A stretch of DNA of 64,000 nucleotides from Solanum dulcamara (Eukaryota > Streptophyta > Magnoliopsida > Solanales > Solanaceae): NCBI RefSeq assembly GCF_947179165.1, contig NC_077243.1:47198501-47262500 (forward strand). Reading direction: 5' to 3'. The notes under the pieces were generated by a model. The model was given only the letters and a program-made list of their open reading frames with translations, was not told where the DNA came from and ran no database searches. Shown here in pieces: positions 1-11,062 of the stretch. The first letter of the stretch is position 1. Each line of letters begins with the position of its first letter. Position numbers and translations under genes: made by a program.

Positions 1-2026
1 CTCATCAACTCTGTTCTCATTTCAACTCAGATAAGTCATAATGGCAAGTCTCATTGGACTCTTTTCAAAACTCAACTGAAATCATCAAACTCTTCTCTTT
101 AAAACTTGTACAATCTCAACTCGATGAATGCAGAAAATATTATGTACGTTAAAACATAATTTCAAGCCCTCAACTCAAACTCAAAATAGATACTTTAATG
201 TAAAAATACTTAACTCATTTAAAGGCTCCTCATACTCAACTCATGCTTAAACTCTTTTTTTAAATCATAGATGAAAATAATCATTTCTTAAACTCAAAAA
301 TAGTGTATAAATAGTTTATGCAAAAATGCTCACAAATCATTTATTTAAAACTCCTTCTCAAAAGATCCTTTATTTCCAAAATACTCATAAGACTCCAATC
401 AACTCAAATTATGCAAATCACATATCATATAATCACATTAGACTCCAATCCGCTCCATCACATAACATCCTCATCAATACACCTCTTCATCAATCATTCT
501 ACACATATTAAATAAGCATCATTCACGTCATCACTCACATCGTCATCAAAACATCATCATCACATCATCATCATATATTATCATTTACATCATCATCAAA
601 CATTATCATCACATCATTGTCAAGTATTATCATCACATCAATCATCAAACATCTACTCCAAAATCCTTATTTTTGTCCTATGTTCATTTTATAGAAGCAA
701 AGGGACATTTTTAACTAACCAATTCATTCTTTTCATTCCAATCAATACATATATACACACAACTATCCATCTCAACCTCAAGACATTTATGACAAGAAAC
801 CTCATCTTAGGTTCATATAAATGAAACATGGACCCATATTCTCAACAAAACTCAACTCAAGAATGTCGTTAATACCTATAAATCTATATACAAAGATATA
901 TTTGTAGTTAATAATATGAAAAATAACTATTTAGTAACTCAAGTCATTAAAATCATCAATCAACCATTTTTATCTAAAAACATTCCATAGTTTAGGGAAA
1001 ACTTTCAAGAAAACCTTTCTAGAAGGTGCAACTCTTTCACAACTCCTAACCAATACATCTATGGGCATATGGAAGAACTCAATCCATATTTTAGGTTAGC
1101 CTTACATACCTTGTTTGAAGACTTTAAAGAAAACCTTATGGTTGGGTCTTCAATGGAGGACTCAAACCTTGAAGCTCTTGGAACTCTTCTTGTTGGATAT
1201 GGAGAAGAAGAAGAAGAAGGAGAAGAGAGAGAGAGAGATAGGTTTGTAGGGCTTTTAGAGAGAGAGTGAGGGATTGAAAATGATCCCAAAATGTGTTAGG
1301 GCTGATACATATATAATTTGGGTAAGTTCCCAAATTATCCCTCCTCAAAAGTTCTGAAAATAGGCTAAAAATACACCTGGTGCGATAGTGGCGCGTCGCG
1401 CTCTTGCAGTACCAGGCTGATTATGCGTAAAATCTGCACACTTCGTAGTGGCGCATCGCGCTAAGGACCAAACTACTGAAGCATATTCTTGGCGCGATAG
1501 TGGCTCGTCGCGCCCTTACAGCGCCAAGGCCAATATTTTCTGGGTTCTAGAAATTGGCTTGAAAGACCCTGCACACCTTTTAGTAGCGCACCGCGCCAGA
1601 GCCCAAACTACTGAGGCATGTTTCTGGCGCGATAGTGGCGCATCGCGCCACTGCGGTGCCAAGCCCAGTTTTCTTAGCAATTGCAACCCAGGCCTGAAAA
1701 TCTCTACTATGCTAGTTCATCTTAGGATCGTCATATCTTTTGACTCTGAACTCCAAAATTTACATTCTTGGTGGCATTGGAAATAAGACTCGACGACCTT
1801 TAATTTGGTAGGTTGTGGGCCACCCAGATTGTCGTCTTTCAAAAGATAGGGTCATTAGAAGTCGATCCTATACACGAACTCATCCTAAAACTTAACCACG
1901 ATGAATCTTTTGGACTTCTCAGGGATTCGTCTTAACTCAAGCACATACCTCGAAATAAAGACAATTGACCCTACTCGTGTATAAGAAAGGTCCGAATCTT
2001 AGGGAAACATTTTGAGGGGTGTTACA
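1..2026 (-). repeat. Element A 3' LTR (partial)
   Basis: Near-identical to 5241-7324 with a constant offset of 5240 until about 1915. The right copy then carries 58 extra bases. The LTR ends in GTGTTACA at 2026, next to the polypurine tract. It contains an ATC-rich stretch (about 525-650), a GAA/GA microsatellite (about 1203-1240), a TATA-like motif read on minus (about 1309-1316) and a GC-rich array (1378-1663). The left part lies outside the window. Confidence 0.88.
1378..1663 (-). repeat. GC-rich inverted-repeat block in the left LTR of A
   Basis: Repeated GGCGCGATAGTGGCGCG-type motifs stand out from AT-rich flanks. A clean inverted repeat is TGGCGCGA (1625-1632) and TCGCGCCA (1643-1650) with a 10-bp spacer. 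On the minus strand the block lies about 65 bp upstream of the TATA-like site. Several CpGs are changed to TpG or CpA relative to the other LTR. Confidence 0.8.
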
Positions 2027-2043
2027 TTATCTCCCCCTTGGGA
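2027..2043 (-). other. Polypurine tract of A
   Basis: Read on minus this is TCCCAAGGGGGAGATAA, directly abutting the LTR start TGTAACACCCC. It is preceded by the GGATGAATAAT-type sequence that commonly precedes this tract in plant gypsy elements. Confidence 0.85.
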
Positions 2044-2239
2044 TTATTCATCCTCGAATGATGAGTAAACCAATGGTGGACTCTAGGAACGAACAAAAAT
2101 CGAAACTCAATCGAATCAACCAATCGAGCAATTTAGACAATTGGCTATTCAAACTCAAGAATAGACAAATCATTTCAACTCAGGATTAGGGACATCGCCT
2201 TGATCATTCTCATCATTTGACATGAATAGAACATTGAAA

Positions 2240-2395
2240 CTCCATCAACCGAATCATTCAAACATCTACGTATCCAACCATCGAATTCTAATTCACGAGC
2301 GACCTTTCCAATCCTCTTCACCATTTCATGAGGTCAATATATCGGTGTCCAAACTTCCTCTCCTTTCCAAACCTCATAACACCCTCTACGTTCCT
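2240..2395 (-). pseudogene. Relic of gypsy integrase C-terminal region in element A
   Basis: The minus strand translates to VMRFGKERKFGHRYIDL and then, after a +1 shift and one stop, VKRIGKVARELEF. These resemble the GPY/F-type segment of chromovirus integrases; element C keeps a better copy of it at about 39804-39920 (MRFGKKGKLSLRYIGPY, CIGKVAYELDLP). No other pol domain could be placed with confidence in 2400-3690. This shows the interior is a decayed coding region rather than purely non-coding DNA. Confidence 0.6.
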
Positions 2396-2399
2396 CCAA

Positions 2400-3692
2400 T
2401 CTTTCCCCAGAATACAATCATTAGTCTACTACCATCACTCTCACAGTGACAACCATACACTCAAGCTTATCACTCTAACTACCTCACTCATATCTAAGAG
2501 TTCCCGAGCTTACTTTAACACTTATACCCTCATCATCGTATGAGCTCTTTCCCAGAGATACAATAACATACTCTTACCTATCTATTGCTCATCCCAAGGT
2601 CTCATCTCACTCCTCCTCTACACATTTATCCTCAACTAGACAAGTACAACAAAACTATCATAATCGGGAAGCACTCACTCTCCCTCATCTACTCTCGCTC
2701 AACTCCGTCCACTATCATCTTGGCTAACTCATCAATATCAGAAGCTCAAGACTTACTTTGGCTCATTACCCCATAATCTCCCCCTTAGCTTAAAGGCATC
2801 AACTAAAGGACACTAACTAGTCACTCAAAGCGACTCACAAATTTAGAACCTCATTTAAATCTATATTGTTTCATATACACCTCTTAAGCCTTTTCTTACC
2901 ATATGACTTAGACTCAATTCACTATTTACATCTGAGGGTCACATACCCCTCCATTCATAGCACACACTTCTCTTAAGCTAATATCTTAATCTCTCACATA
3001 CGTCATGTCAAGCCTACCAAATCAAATCTTAAAACTAGCACTATCACAATCATTCATTACATTTCATTACTCACCTCGTAGATACTTCACCCTAGTTTTA
3101 TGCCTCAATCAACCACCCTTCTTACTACTTTAGTTCTACTCCTTTAACTCCCTCTTCCTACCTCTACAGTCCTTCTACTAACCATAGCTCACCATACCTC
3201 AAACCATATTCCCTTGAATGGTGAGACTTATCACTTAGATACGCAACTTCCCCCTCGAAGGTGATATTCGAATCAAGATGTAGAGATAAGATTCTAGGAT
3301 ATATCTCGCTCTGACTCAATGCATGATCCATACGAATAAGAGTACGTCCTTCCAGATCAATAGAGTTAAGCATAGTAATCAGCTCCTCTTAAGCCTTGTT
3401 CCGTCTCTTCCCTTCCTCAAGACATTATCTTAACTCATCAACAAGAATCTCATATCTACCGTTTCAACTACCTTGAGTATGAGGAGTAGTCAAATGGATT
3501 TGAGCAACACACGAATTAGAAAGGAACATTAATAGAGTTAAACTTTATCGCACGAACTCAGAATATGAAAGAAGGGAAACAAAATCTTAATGTCCTATAG
3601 TCTCGTGATTATAAGTGTGGTGCACAACACACCCATAATCAAGACTCTACTAGACACGACTTCATAGACTCCCTAGGACACTTGAACTCTGT
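2400..3692 (-). other. Interior of A without recognisable coding
   Basis: No open frame longer than about 70 codons. The minus frame at 3164-3373 shows no recognisable motif. The part next to the primer site (about 3480-3690) resembles the 5' leaders of elements B and E, with shared words such as AATCAAGACTCTACTAGACAC, so it is probably untranslated leader. Confidence 0.5.
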
Positions 3693-3704
3693 GCTCTGAT
3701 ACCA
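3693..3704 (-). other. Primer-binding site of A (initiator tRNA-Met type)
   Basis: Plus strand GCTCTGATACCA, i.e. TGGTATCAGAGC on minus, four bases inside the 5' LTR edge at 3709. Confidence 0.9.
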
Positions 3705-6548
3705 TGTTTGTCACGCCCCAGGAGGGTACCCTAGACGTAACCGGCACTACGAAACCATTTCTGGCTCCCAAGTGAACAAAATAGCCTGATCACACATCCG
3801 TTCGTTCATTCATTCAGCAGAAAGTTTAAAAATAAAGAATAATTTAGCGGGACACTCAAATCACCCATCCAACTCAAAGAATAAAGGCCATGGGCCGACA
3901 GATCAACTAAAATATTTGTCATTTAAAAATAGTTTGACAAGAATAACTCAAGGATAGAAATACTCAATCGACTCATCACTATCTAGTCTATGAAGCCTCT
4001 ATCACTACTATCTAATTGGTGCCAATGACATGTTCATGGCTACCTCAAATCAAAATGAAAAGTGCTAACTCGATGCAAGAATACACAGACGGTGTCCTCC
4101 GAATGTAGGGGAAGACTCACCTATACGCTGAGTGCGAATAGATCCCCAACGATGCTTCTATTGACGATCTCTTAAGCCTATCTCTGCATCATGAAATGAT
4201 GCAGGTCCAAATGGATGTGAGTACGTAGAATGTATGAGTATGTAATATGACACAATTAAACATACCTCGAGGAAGAATAACATCGGTCCACATATCTCAA
4301 ACCAGAAAGATAAGAGAGACTCAAATAAGGCTTCATAAATCTAAACCAAGGATACAGTTTAGACAGAGACCAATCATATACCATACAATCCAATCCAATT
4401 ATGTATAATACAGTTCAATCAAATCATTTACAATTTGATCCCTTTTAATCATGTACAATCCGATTATATACACTCAACTCAATAATTAACTCAATAATCA
4501 AATCCAATCTAGTCACATACCATTCTATTCAATCCAATCACAATTCATCTAATCCAATCCGACTATATAAAATCAACTCAACATTCAACTCAACAATCAG
4601 CTCAAAGGACTCAACTCAGTAAATATGCAAATTAAATTATGCAACGCTTTACAATTTAACTCAAAGGACTCAACTCAATAAATATGTAATAACTCACTCA
4701 AGTGTCCTAAGTCTAACAAGAAATAGTTTAGACAGGACTAACTCATAAGCATCTAGCAACTCAATCAAATGCCCTAAGTCTAACAAGAATTAGTTTAGAC
4801 AGGACCAACTCGTAAACCACTCAACTCAACTAACTCGGAGCACTATCAAGGCCTAAATGGGAGTTTCTCTTATCCGACAACCATCACCTATGAGACGGTG
4901 ATAGTACAATGATCAGACATTGTTGCCACGTCCGTCCATACCTTGCCAGGGCATGAACGCCTCCCTAATCATGGATACCATCGATTAGTCAAGTCCTATC
5001 ATTTCAGGACAATAAAAATGGGAAACATCCGACTTTAACGGTTCGATCTCATGGGAAGCATCTGACTTTAACGGTTCTATCCCTACCTACATTGGCGGCG
5101 TAGTTTCTGGGGTTCGAGTATGGATTATACTCTCACCTGCTTCGGTGCTCGATACTCCTCCCATGACTCTATGCTCATAAGACTCCCTCCAATCATCTCA
5201 AATAAGCCCTCACGGCTATTTTCATATGGAACATTACCACCTCATCAATTCTGTTCTCATTTCAACTCAAATAAGTCATAATAGCAAGTCTCATTGGACT
5301 CTTTTCAAAACTCAACTCAAATCATCAAACTCTTCTCTTTTAAACTTGTACAATCTCAACTCGATGAATGCAGAAAATATTATGTACGTTAAAACATAAT
5401 TTCAACCCCTCAACTCAAACTCAAAATAGATATTTTAATGTAAAAATACTCAATTCATTTAAAGGCTCCTCATAATCAACTCATGCTTAAACTCTTTTTT
5501 TAAATCATAGATGAAAATAATCATTTCTTAAACTCAAAAATAACGTATAAATAGTTTATGCAAAAATGCTCACAAATCATTTATTTAAAACTCTTTCTCA
5601 AAAGATCCTTTATTTCCTAAATACTTATAAGACTCCAATCAACTCAGATTATGCAAATCACATATCATATAATCACATTAGACTCTAATCCGCTCCATCA
5701 CATAACATCCTCATCAATACACCTCTTCATCAATCATTCTACACATATTAAATAAGCACCATTCACGTCATCACTCACATCGTCATTAAAACATCATCAA
5801 AACATCATCATCATATATTATCATTTACATCATCATCAAACATTATCATCACATCATTGTCAAGTATTATCATCACATCAATCATCAAACATCTACTCCA
5901 AAATCCTTATTTTTGTCCTATGTTCATTTTATAGAAGCAAAGGGATATTCTTAACTAACCAATTCATTCTTTTCATTCCAATCAATACATATCTACACAC
6001 AACTATCCATCTCAACCTCAAGACATTTATGACAAGAAACCTCATCTTGGGTTCATGTGAATGAAACATGAACCCATACTCTCAACAAAACTCAACTCAA
6101 GAATGTCGTCAATACCTATAAATCTATATACAAAGATACATTTGTAGTTAATAATATGAAAAATAACTATTTAGTAACTCAAGTCATTAAAATCATCAAT
6201 CAACCATTTGTATCTAAAAACATTCCATAGTTTAGGGAAAACTTTCAAGAAAACCTTTCTAAAAGGTGCAACTCTTTCACAACTCCTAACCAACACATCT
6301 ATGGGCATATGGAAGAACTCAATCCATATTTTAGGTTAGCCTTACATACCTTGTTTGAAGACTTTGAAGAAAATCTTGTGGTTGGGTCTTCAATGGAGGA
6401 CTCAAACCTTGAAGCTCTTGGAACTCTTCTTGTTGGAAATAAAGAAGAAGAAGAAGAAGGAGAAGAGAGAGAGAGAGAGATAGGTTTCTAGGGCTTTTAG
6501 AGAGAGAGTGAGGGATTGAAAATGATCCCAAAATGTGTTAGGGTTGAT

Positions 6549-6557
6549 ACATATATA
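6549..6557 (-). promoter_or_regulatory. TATA-like element in the A 5' LTR
   Basis: TTATATATG read on minus, followed downstream by pyrimidine-rich sequence. It is the only strong TATA in this part of the LTR and lies about 60 bp from the GC-rich block, so it is the likely core promoter. Confidence 0.5.
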
Positions 6558-6617
6558 ATTTGGGTAAGTTCCCAAATTACCCCTCCTCAAAAGTCCTGAA
6601 AATAGGCTAAAAATGCA

Positions 6618-6905
6618 CCTGGCGCGATAGTGGCGCGTCGCGCTCTTGCAGTGCCAGGCTGATTACGCCTAAAACCTGCACACCTCGTAATGGCGCGCCG
6701 CACCAAGGACCAAACTACTGAGGCACATTCTTGGCGCGATATTGGCGCGTTGCGCCCTTACAGCGCTAAGGCCAATATTTTTTGGGTTCTGGTAATTGGA
6801 TTGAAAGACCCTGCACACCTTTTAGTGGCGCGCCGCGCCAGAGTCCAAACTACTGAGGCATGTTTCTGGCGCGATAGTGGCGCGTCGCGCCACTGCGGCG
6901 CCAAG
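6618..6905 (-). repeat. GC-rich inverted-repeat block in the right LTR of A
   Basis: It contains two tandem copies of a roughly 134-bp unit, each starting CCTGCACACC (6675 and 6809) and each holding GGCGCG-type motifs. The cleanest inverted repeat is TGGCGCGA (6867-6874) and TCGCGCCA (6885-6892) with a 10-bp spacer. It lies immediately upstream of the TATA-like site in element orientation. Confidence 0.82.
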
Positions 6906-7324
6906 CCCAGTTTTCCTAGCAATTGCAACCCAGGCCTGAAAATCTCTACTGTGCTAGTTCATCTTAGGATCGTCATATCGTTTGACTCTGAACTCCAAAA
7001 TTTACATTCTTAGTGGCGTTGGAAAGAAGACTCGACGACCTTTAATTTGGTAGGTCGTAGGACACCCAGATTGTCGTCTTTCAAAAGATAGGGTCATTAG
7101 AAGTCGACCCTATAAACGAACTCATCCTAAAACTTAACCACGATGAATCTTTTGGACTTAGCTTGGTCCTAGGGGTCCTCCGTGACCCCACATCTCCTCC
7201 AACACTTTTCAATTTTTCAGGGACTCGTCTTAACTCAAGCACATACCTCGAAATAAATACGGTTGACCCTACCCATGTACAAGAAAGGTCTAAATCTTAG
7301 GGAAAATTTTTGAGGGGTGTTACA

Positions 7325-8840
7325 TAAATAACACGAGAGCACCCCATGGTGAAATACTTAGTCTTATAAAACCCTTATCCAACCAATGCTTCAATTGCTC
7401 TTTTAACTCCTTAAGTTCCGCCAGAGCCATATGGTAAGAAGGAATAGAGATAGGTTGGGTATCAGAAAGGAGATCTATGCCAAAGTCAATCTCCCTTTCG
7501 AGAGAAATACCTGGCAAATCATTGGGAAACACATCAAAAAACTCATTAACTATAGGGACCGACTCAAGAGTAGGAGTTTTGGAATCAATGTCCCCAACTC
7601 CAACAATATGATAAATGCACCCCTTAGATATTATTTTCCGGGCCTTAATACATAAGATGAATATACCCTTAATCACTGAATCATTACACTTCCTTTCAAG
7701 AATAGGCTCCTTAGAAAAGTAAAACTTAACCATACAATTTTTACAATATATAGATGCGTAAGCGGCATGTAACCAATCCATACCAAGAATGATGTCAAAA
7801 TCAGTCATATCAAGTCCAACAAAGTCACATGGAATAACTTTATGCAAGAACCATACGGGAAAATTTCTATAATCTCTTTTGGCTAATATCGAACCACCAA
7901 CGGGAGTATAAACCAAGAAAGGTTCTATTAAAACTTCAGGGTACACATCAAACCTTATAGAAATATAAGAAGTAACAAAAGACAAATTGGCACCTAGATC
8001 AAGTAATGCATAAACATCAAAGTTAAAGACTCGTAACATACCCGTGACTACATCGGGAGATCATCAACCTCTTACCTAGCATGAAGAGCAAAGAATCGAT
8101 AATTGCATTGGCCACGCTTAGGTTGAGCTTGGGCACCTTGTTGTATTTGGACTCCAATTGGACGACCATCTCTACCCTTGTTGGCAACAAGAGGGCACTC
8201 GGATCGCTTATGGCCCATGTTGCCACATCCATAGCAAACACCTATTTTGATCAAGCACTTTCCTCTATGATTCTTTCCACACTTTGCACTCTTTGGAAAA
8301 GAACGGTTACTAGCATTTACACCTCCTTCTCCTTGAGCTTTAGGGTATGTCACTCTATCCTTAGCAAACTTCTTTCTTGAGCTTTGGCCTTAATGAGAGC
8401 ATCCACTGCTACCAATGGTCCTAACATTCCTTAAATTAAGAGGGAAAATTTAATCAAGGAAAGCAAGTTTGAAAGCTTCCCATTCGACATGAACTTCATC
8501 CACTCTGTCTAACTTCCATTAAGTGTACAATATTTGCTCAACACATTTAAGTTGGTAAGCCACTGACTATCTTGTAAACCACATCAATGAATTCTTGAGG
8601 ATCCTCATCAACCTTTGATCCATGAAACTCCGGAGGATTCATTCGTGCAAAGTCCCTTACTCTTAAGGATGGAGTAGGAACATTAGGAGGAGCCACAGCA
8701 CCTTAGTTGGTCACCACTCTGGCTAGCATAGTAATAGAAGTTCAGAACTCTGGATTAGTCACTTGGTTCGGTAGAAGACCATTTTTTAAGGAGCCAGGGC
8801 AGCTTGGGCTTCATTTACATTCACTCCGCTTGGAAATGGT
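7325..8840 (-). pseudogene. Element B gag-pol fragment
   Basis: The minus strand encodes, in order: a gag start near 8840 with a conserved FARMNPPEFHGSKVDEDP segment; a large deletion in gag; a CCHC zinc knuckle CYGCGNMGHKRSEC (about 8240-8290); an aspartic protease whose active site reads LDLGANLSFV instead of the usual D-[ST]-G; the flap-region motif DFDIILGMDWLH; the linker FPNDLPG...[10 protein letters not shown]; and the RT start DKGFIRLSISPWGALVLF, where it stops at element A. The 7320-8039 frame is open for 239 codons, but gag carries stops and a deletion, so the whole is a pseudogene. Confidence 0.85.
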
Positions 8841-9063
8841 GGTGTTCTTGGTTTTATCTTTCTGAAAATCACAAAGAAAGACCATTACAAAAAAAGGACT
8901 CTTAATGTAAACTCTATAGCACGACATTGATCATGAAAGAAGTGAGAATTACTAAATGCCTCATAGACTCCTACTCATAAGTGTGGCTCCCTTCACACCC
9001 ATGAATAAGACTCTACTTGACATGGCATGTTGGACACCCTAGGACACATAAAAAAAACCTTGT
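8841..9063 (-). other. Untranslated leader of element B
   Basis: The sequence between gag and the primer site resembles the leader of element C (36830-37034). It has no open frame and no other signal. Confidence 0.6.
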
Positions 9064-9075
9064 GCTCTGATACCA
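9064..9075 (-). other. Primer-binding site of B
   Basis: GCTCTGATACCA on plus, four bases from the LTR edge at 9080. Confidence 0.9.
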
Positions 9076-10717
9076 AGTTTGTCATGACTCGACCTAAGGC
9101 CTAGTCATAATACAGCGAACGAAACTCCGAAGGGCTCCAACCAAGCCTCTTGTACATATCATAATCATACATAAGGTAAAATATAAAAGCGGAAATATCA
9201 TAAGAGAGTCTAAAACATTAATAGAAATCTGAAAATGTCTTATGAGAACATAGACTCAAACATATATCCAACTAGATTCCTCTAAACATGAGTATGGGCG
9301 GGGGCCAAGACATTTCCCTAGATTACCCTCAATATACAACATAAACAAAAGTATTTTGAAAAGAAAATAAAAACCAACTTGAAACTAGTTCCTAGTCAAT
9401 GAGGACTCACCACAACACCATTGGATAGAGAACGCCTACTAGTTGTTTGGATGATTAGGATCTTCAACCTCAACCTTTACATTATGAGATATTATGGGCA
9501 AAAAGTATCGATTAATACGTTGGAGGTACTAAATATGAGGGCGTGACATGCAACGTAAATCATGAAATGTGAAGGTCAAGTAAATAATATGATAAGATAG
9601 AATACATAAAGTCATGAGAAAATCATATTGACCAAAGCACTTAAAAGCATAATTTCAAAATCATAACATACTTAAGAGATCATACATATATGGGATAGGA
9701 AACATAATCGACAATAAGACCATGCGAGCTATAACATGAAAACCGATGATACCCACATCGAGAAGGAGGAGACTACTTTTCCAAGGTAGACTCCTGAACA
9801 TGAACATGTGCTATTTATGGATCCACTAGACAGGCCATAAAGGCAACCTACGGTGGCACGTAATTTATGGGACATAATGCTGCTACTAAGGCTTTTGGTA
9901 GGGGCCCCACCTCAAGTTAACTTTGTGCTAAGTCAAATCCCACGGAATACATACATAATATAAGATCATAATTTTATATATTATAGTCATGATCATAGGT
10001 TTGAAATCATAGAGTAGCTCATTTTCATAACATACTTATAATATGAAAATTTTCATTTCATCATTATAATATATTTGCATAATTAATATCGTTAGGTCTT
10101 AGTTCACCACATAGAGCCCTAAGTCACCTTACTTCATAACTTGCATGAAATTCATACCTTGAACTGAGAGTAAAAACTAAATTGCATAATCAATTGACCT
10201 TGAAAATTATGTAATTCACTTGAAAACATGCATGATCATAAAGTTCATATCAGCCCATACATAATTCATAAAGATAATATCATTAGGAAGTATAATTGAA
10301 AATACTCATCTTTTACATCATGAACCCTAGAAATCAAAATAGGAGAATTCATGTAAAAACTCTTCAATGTAATTCAATAACCATCAATTAATATCAAAAT
10401 AGACTAATGATCATACTTTAAATCAAAATTCATGCTATTGGAATAGAGATCACAAAACCCATAAAATACCATACTTTAATTTGATAAAAAACCTTGAGAA
10501 ATTGATTGGGCTTCATGGATGAAAGGATCCATGAATCAATACCCACATACCTTGAGTGAGAACACCAATTAATTTGGAAGAACTTAAGATTTTTGGTGGA
10601 GAGCTTGAGTGAATTTACTTGAAGTCTTCAATGGAAATCCTTGAAACTTTTTTGTCGAGAGAGAAATATTTGATAGATGAATTGTAGATGAATGAATTGC
10701 ATTAGAAATTTAGGTTA

Positions 10718-10724
10718 ATTTATA
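10718..10724 (-). promoter_or_regulatory. TATA box in the B LTR
   Basis: CTATAAATT on minus. The equivalent CTATAAATT occurs in the C 3' LTR at 40787-40795, about 105 bp downstream of the same inverted repeat. Confidence 0.55.
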
Positions 10725-10828
10725 GAGTTGAATTAGCTCCTAAAAACATCTAGGTTCATTAACTAATAATTTGGGAAAGGTCTAAAAACCCCTTTAAAAA
10801 AACACAACTCGACCAGAAAACCCTCCCA

Positions 10829-10856
10829 GGTCCGCGACGCAGACCTGTCGCGGACC
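10829..10856 (-). repeat. GC-rich perfect inverted repeat in the B LTR
   Basis: GGTCCGCGA (10829-10837) and TCGCGGACC (10848-10856) are exact reverse complements with a 10-bp spacer. This is the only G+C-rich spot in a strongly AT-rich LTR. Confidence 0.85.
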
Positions 10857-11062
10857 GTACTATTTTGTGAATTCTTCGAAAATCTATCTTATGATATATG
10901 GGTCCTAAATATTCATCGAGACCATTTTATCGTAGGTTTTGACCCTTTGATCGATATTCCGAACTCAAATTTTTAAAAATAATTAAGGATAATGTATTAT
11001 ATGAGCAGCCTATTCCCAAGGCATTCTTAAGGTATTTGTGAGCATTTTTGAAGGATGTTACA

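Larger units (their letters stand above)
1..7324 (-). mobile_element. Element A: minus-strand LTR retrotransposon with very long LTRs and a relic interior
   Basis: Two long direct repeats (1-2026, cut by the window edge, and 3709-7324) flank a 1.68-kb interior. On the minus strand the interior begins after a TGGTATCAGAGC primer-binding site (3693-3704) and ends at a purine-rich tract (2027-2043), so the order is 5' LTR, interior, 3' LTR running right to left. LTR ends are TG...CA. The only coding trace is a relic of a gypsy integrase C-terminus, so this is a deletion derivative of a chromovirus-like gypsy element or a LARD-like non-autonomous one. It interrupts the reverse-transcriptase start of element B; the presumptive 5-bp target duplication on the right is TAAAT (7325-7329), with its partner outside the window. 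Confidence 0.85.
3709..7324 (-). repeat. Element A 5' LTR (complete, 3616 bp)
   Basis: It begins TGTCACGCCCC and ends GTGTTACA. It contains short internal duplications: a 67-bp unit repeated at about 4705 and 4772 (CCTAAGTCTAACAAG), and an about 35-bp unit at about 5025-5090. There is an ATC-rich stretch near 5765-5890 and a GAA/GA microsatellite near 6443-6482. The small plus frame at 6309-6491 (and its twin at 1069-1269) is not supported as a gene. Confidence 0.88.
7325..11062 (-). mobile_element. Element B: minus-strand Ty3/gypsy element, 3' part missing
   Basis: The order on minus is LTR (11062 to 9080), primer site, gag, zinc knuckle, protease and the start of reverse transcriptase, where element A interrupts it. 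The rest lies beyond the left window edge. LTR sequence and protein match element C, so B and C belong to one family, probably of the Tekay/Del chromovirus lineage (lineage inferred from the protein style and the primer site). Confidence 0.85.
9080..11062 (-). repeat. Element B 5' LTR (1983 bp)
   Basis: Begins TGTCATGACTCG and ends GGATGTTACA. It matches the reverse complement of the C LTRs along its length, for example the CTCACAAATACCTTAAGAAT word near the outer edge. The base-paired motif at 10829-10856 and the TATA box at 10718-10724 lie in the U3 part. Confidence 0.9.

Noticed and set aside
1069..1269. Small acidic frame MEELNPYFRLALHTLFEDF... present in both A LTRs.
   Set aside because: The acidic tail is a GAA/GA microsatellite, the frame is antisense to the element's transcription, and it occurs only because the LTR is duplicated.
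7431..7655. Plus-strand frame of 74 codons, with a twin on minus at 38579-38851.
   Set aside because: Both are antisense shadows of the same protease-RT linker in elements B and C.
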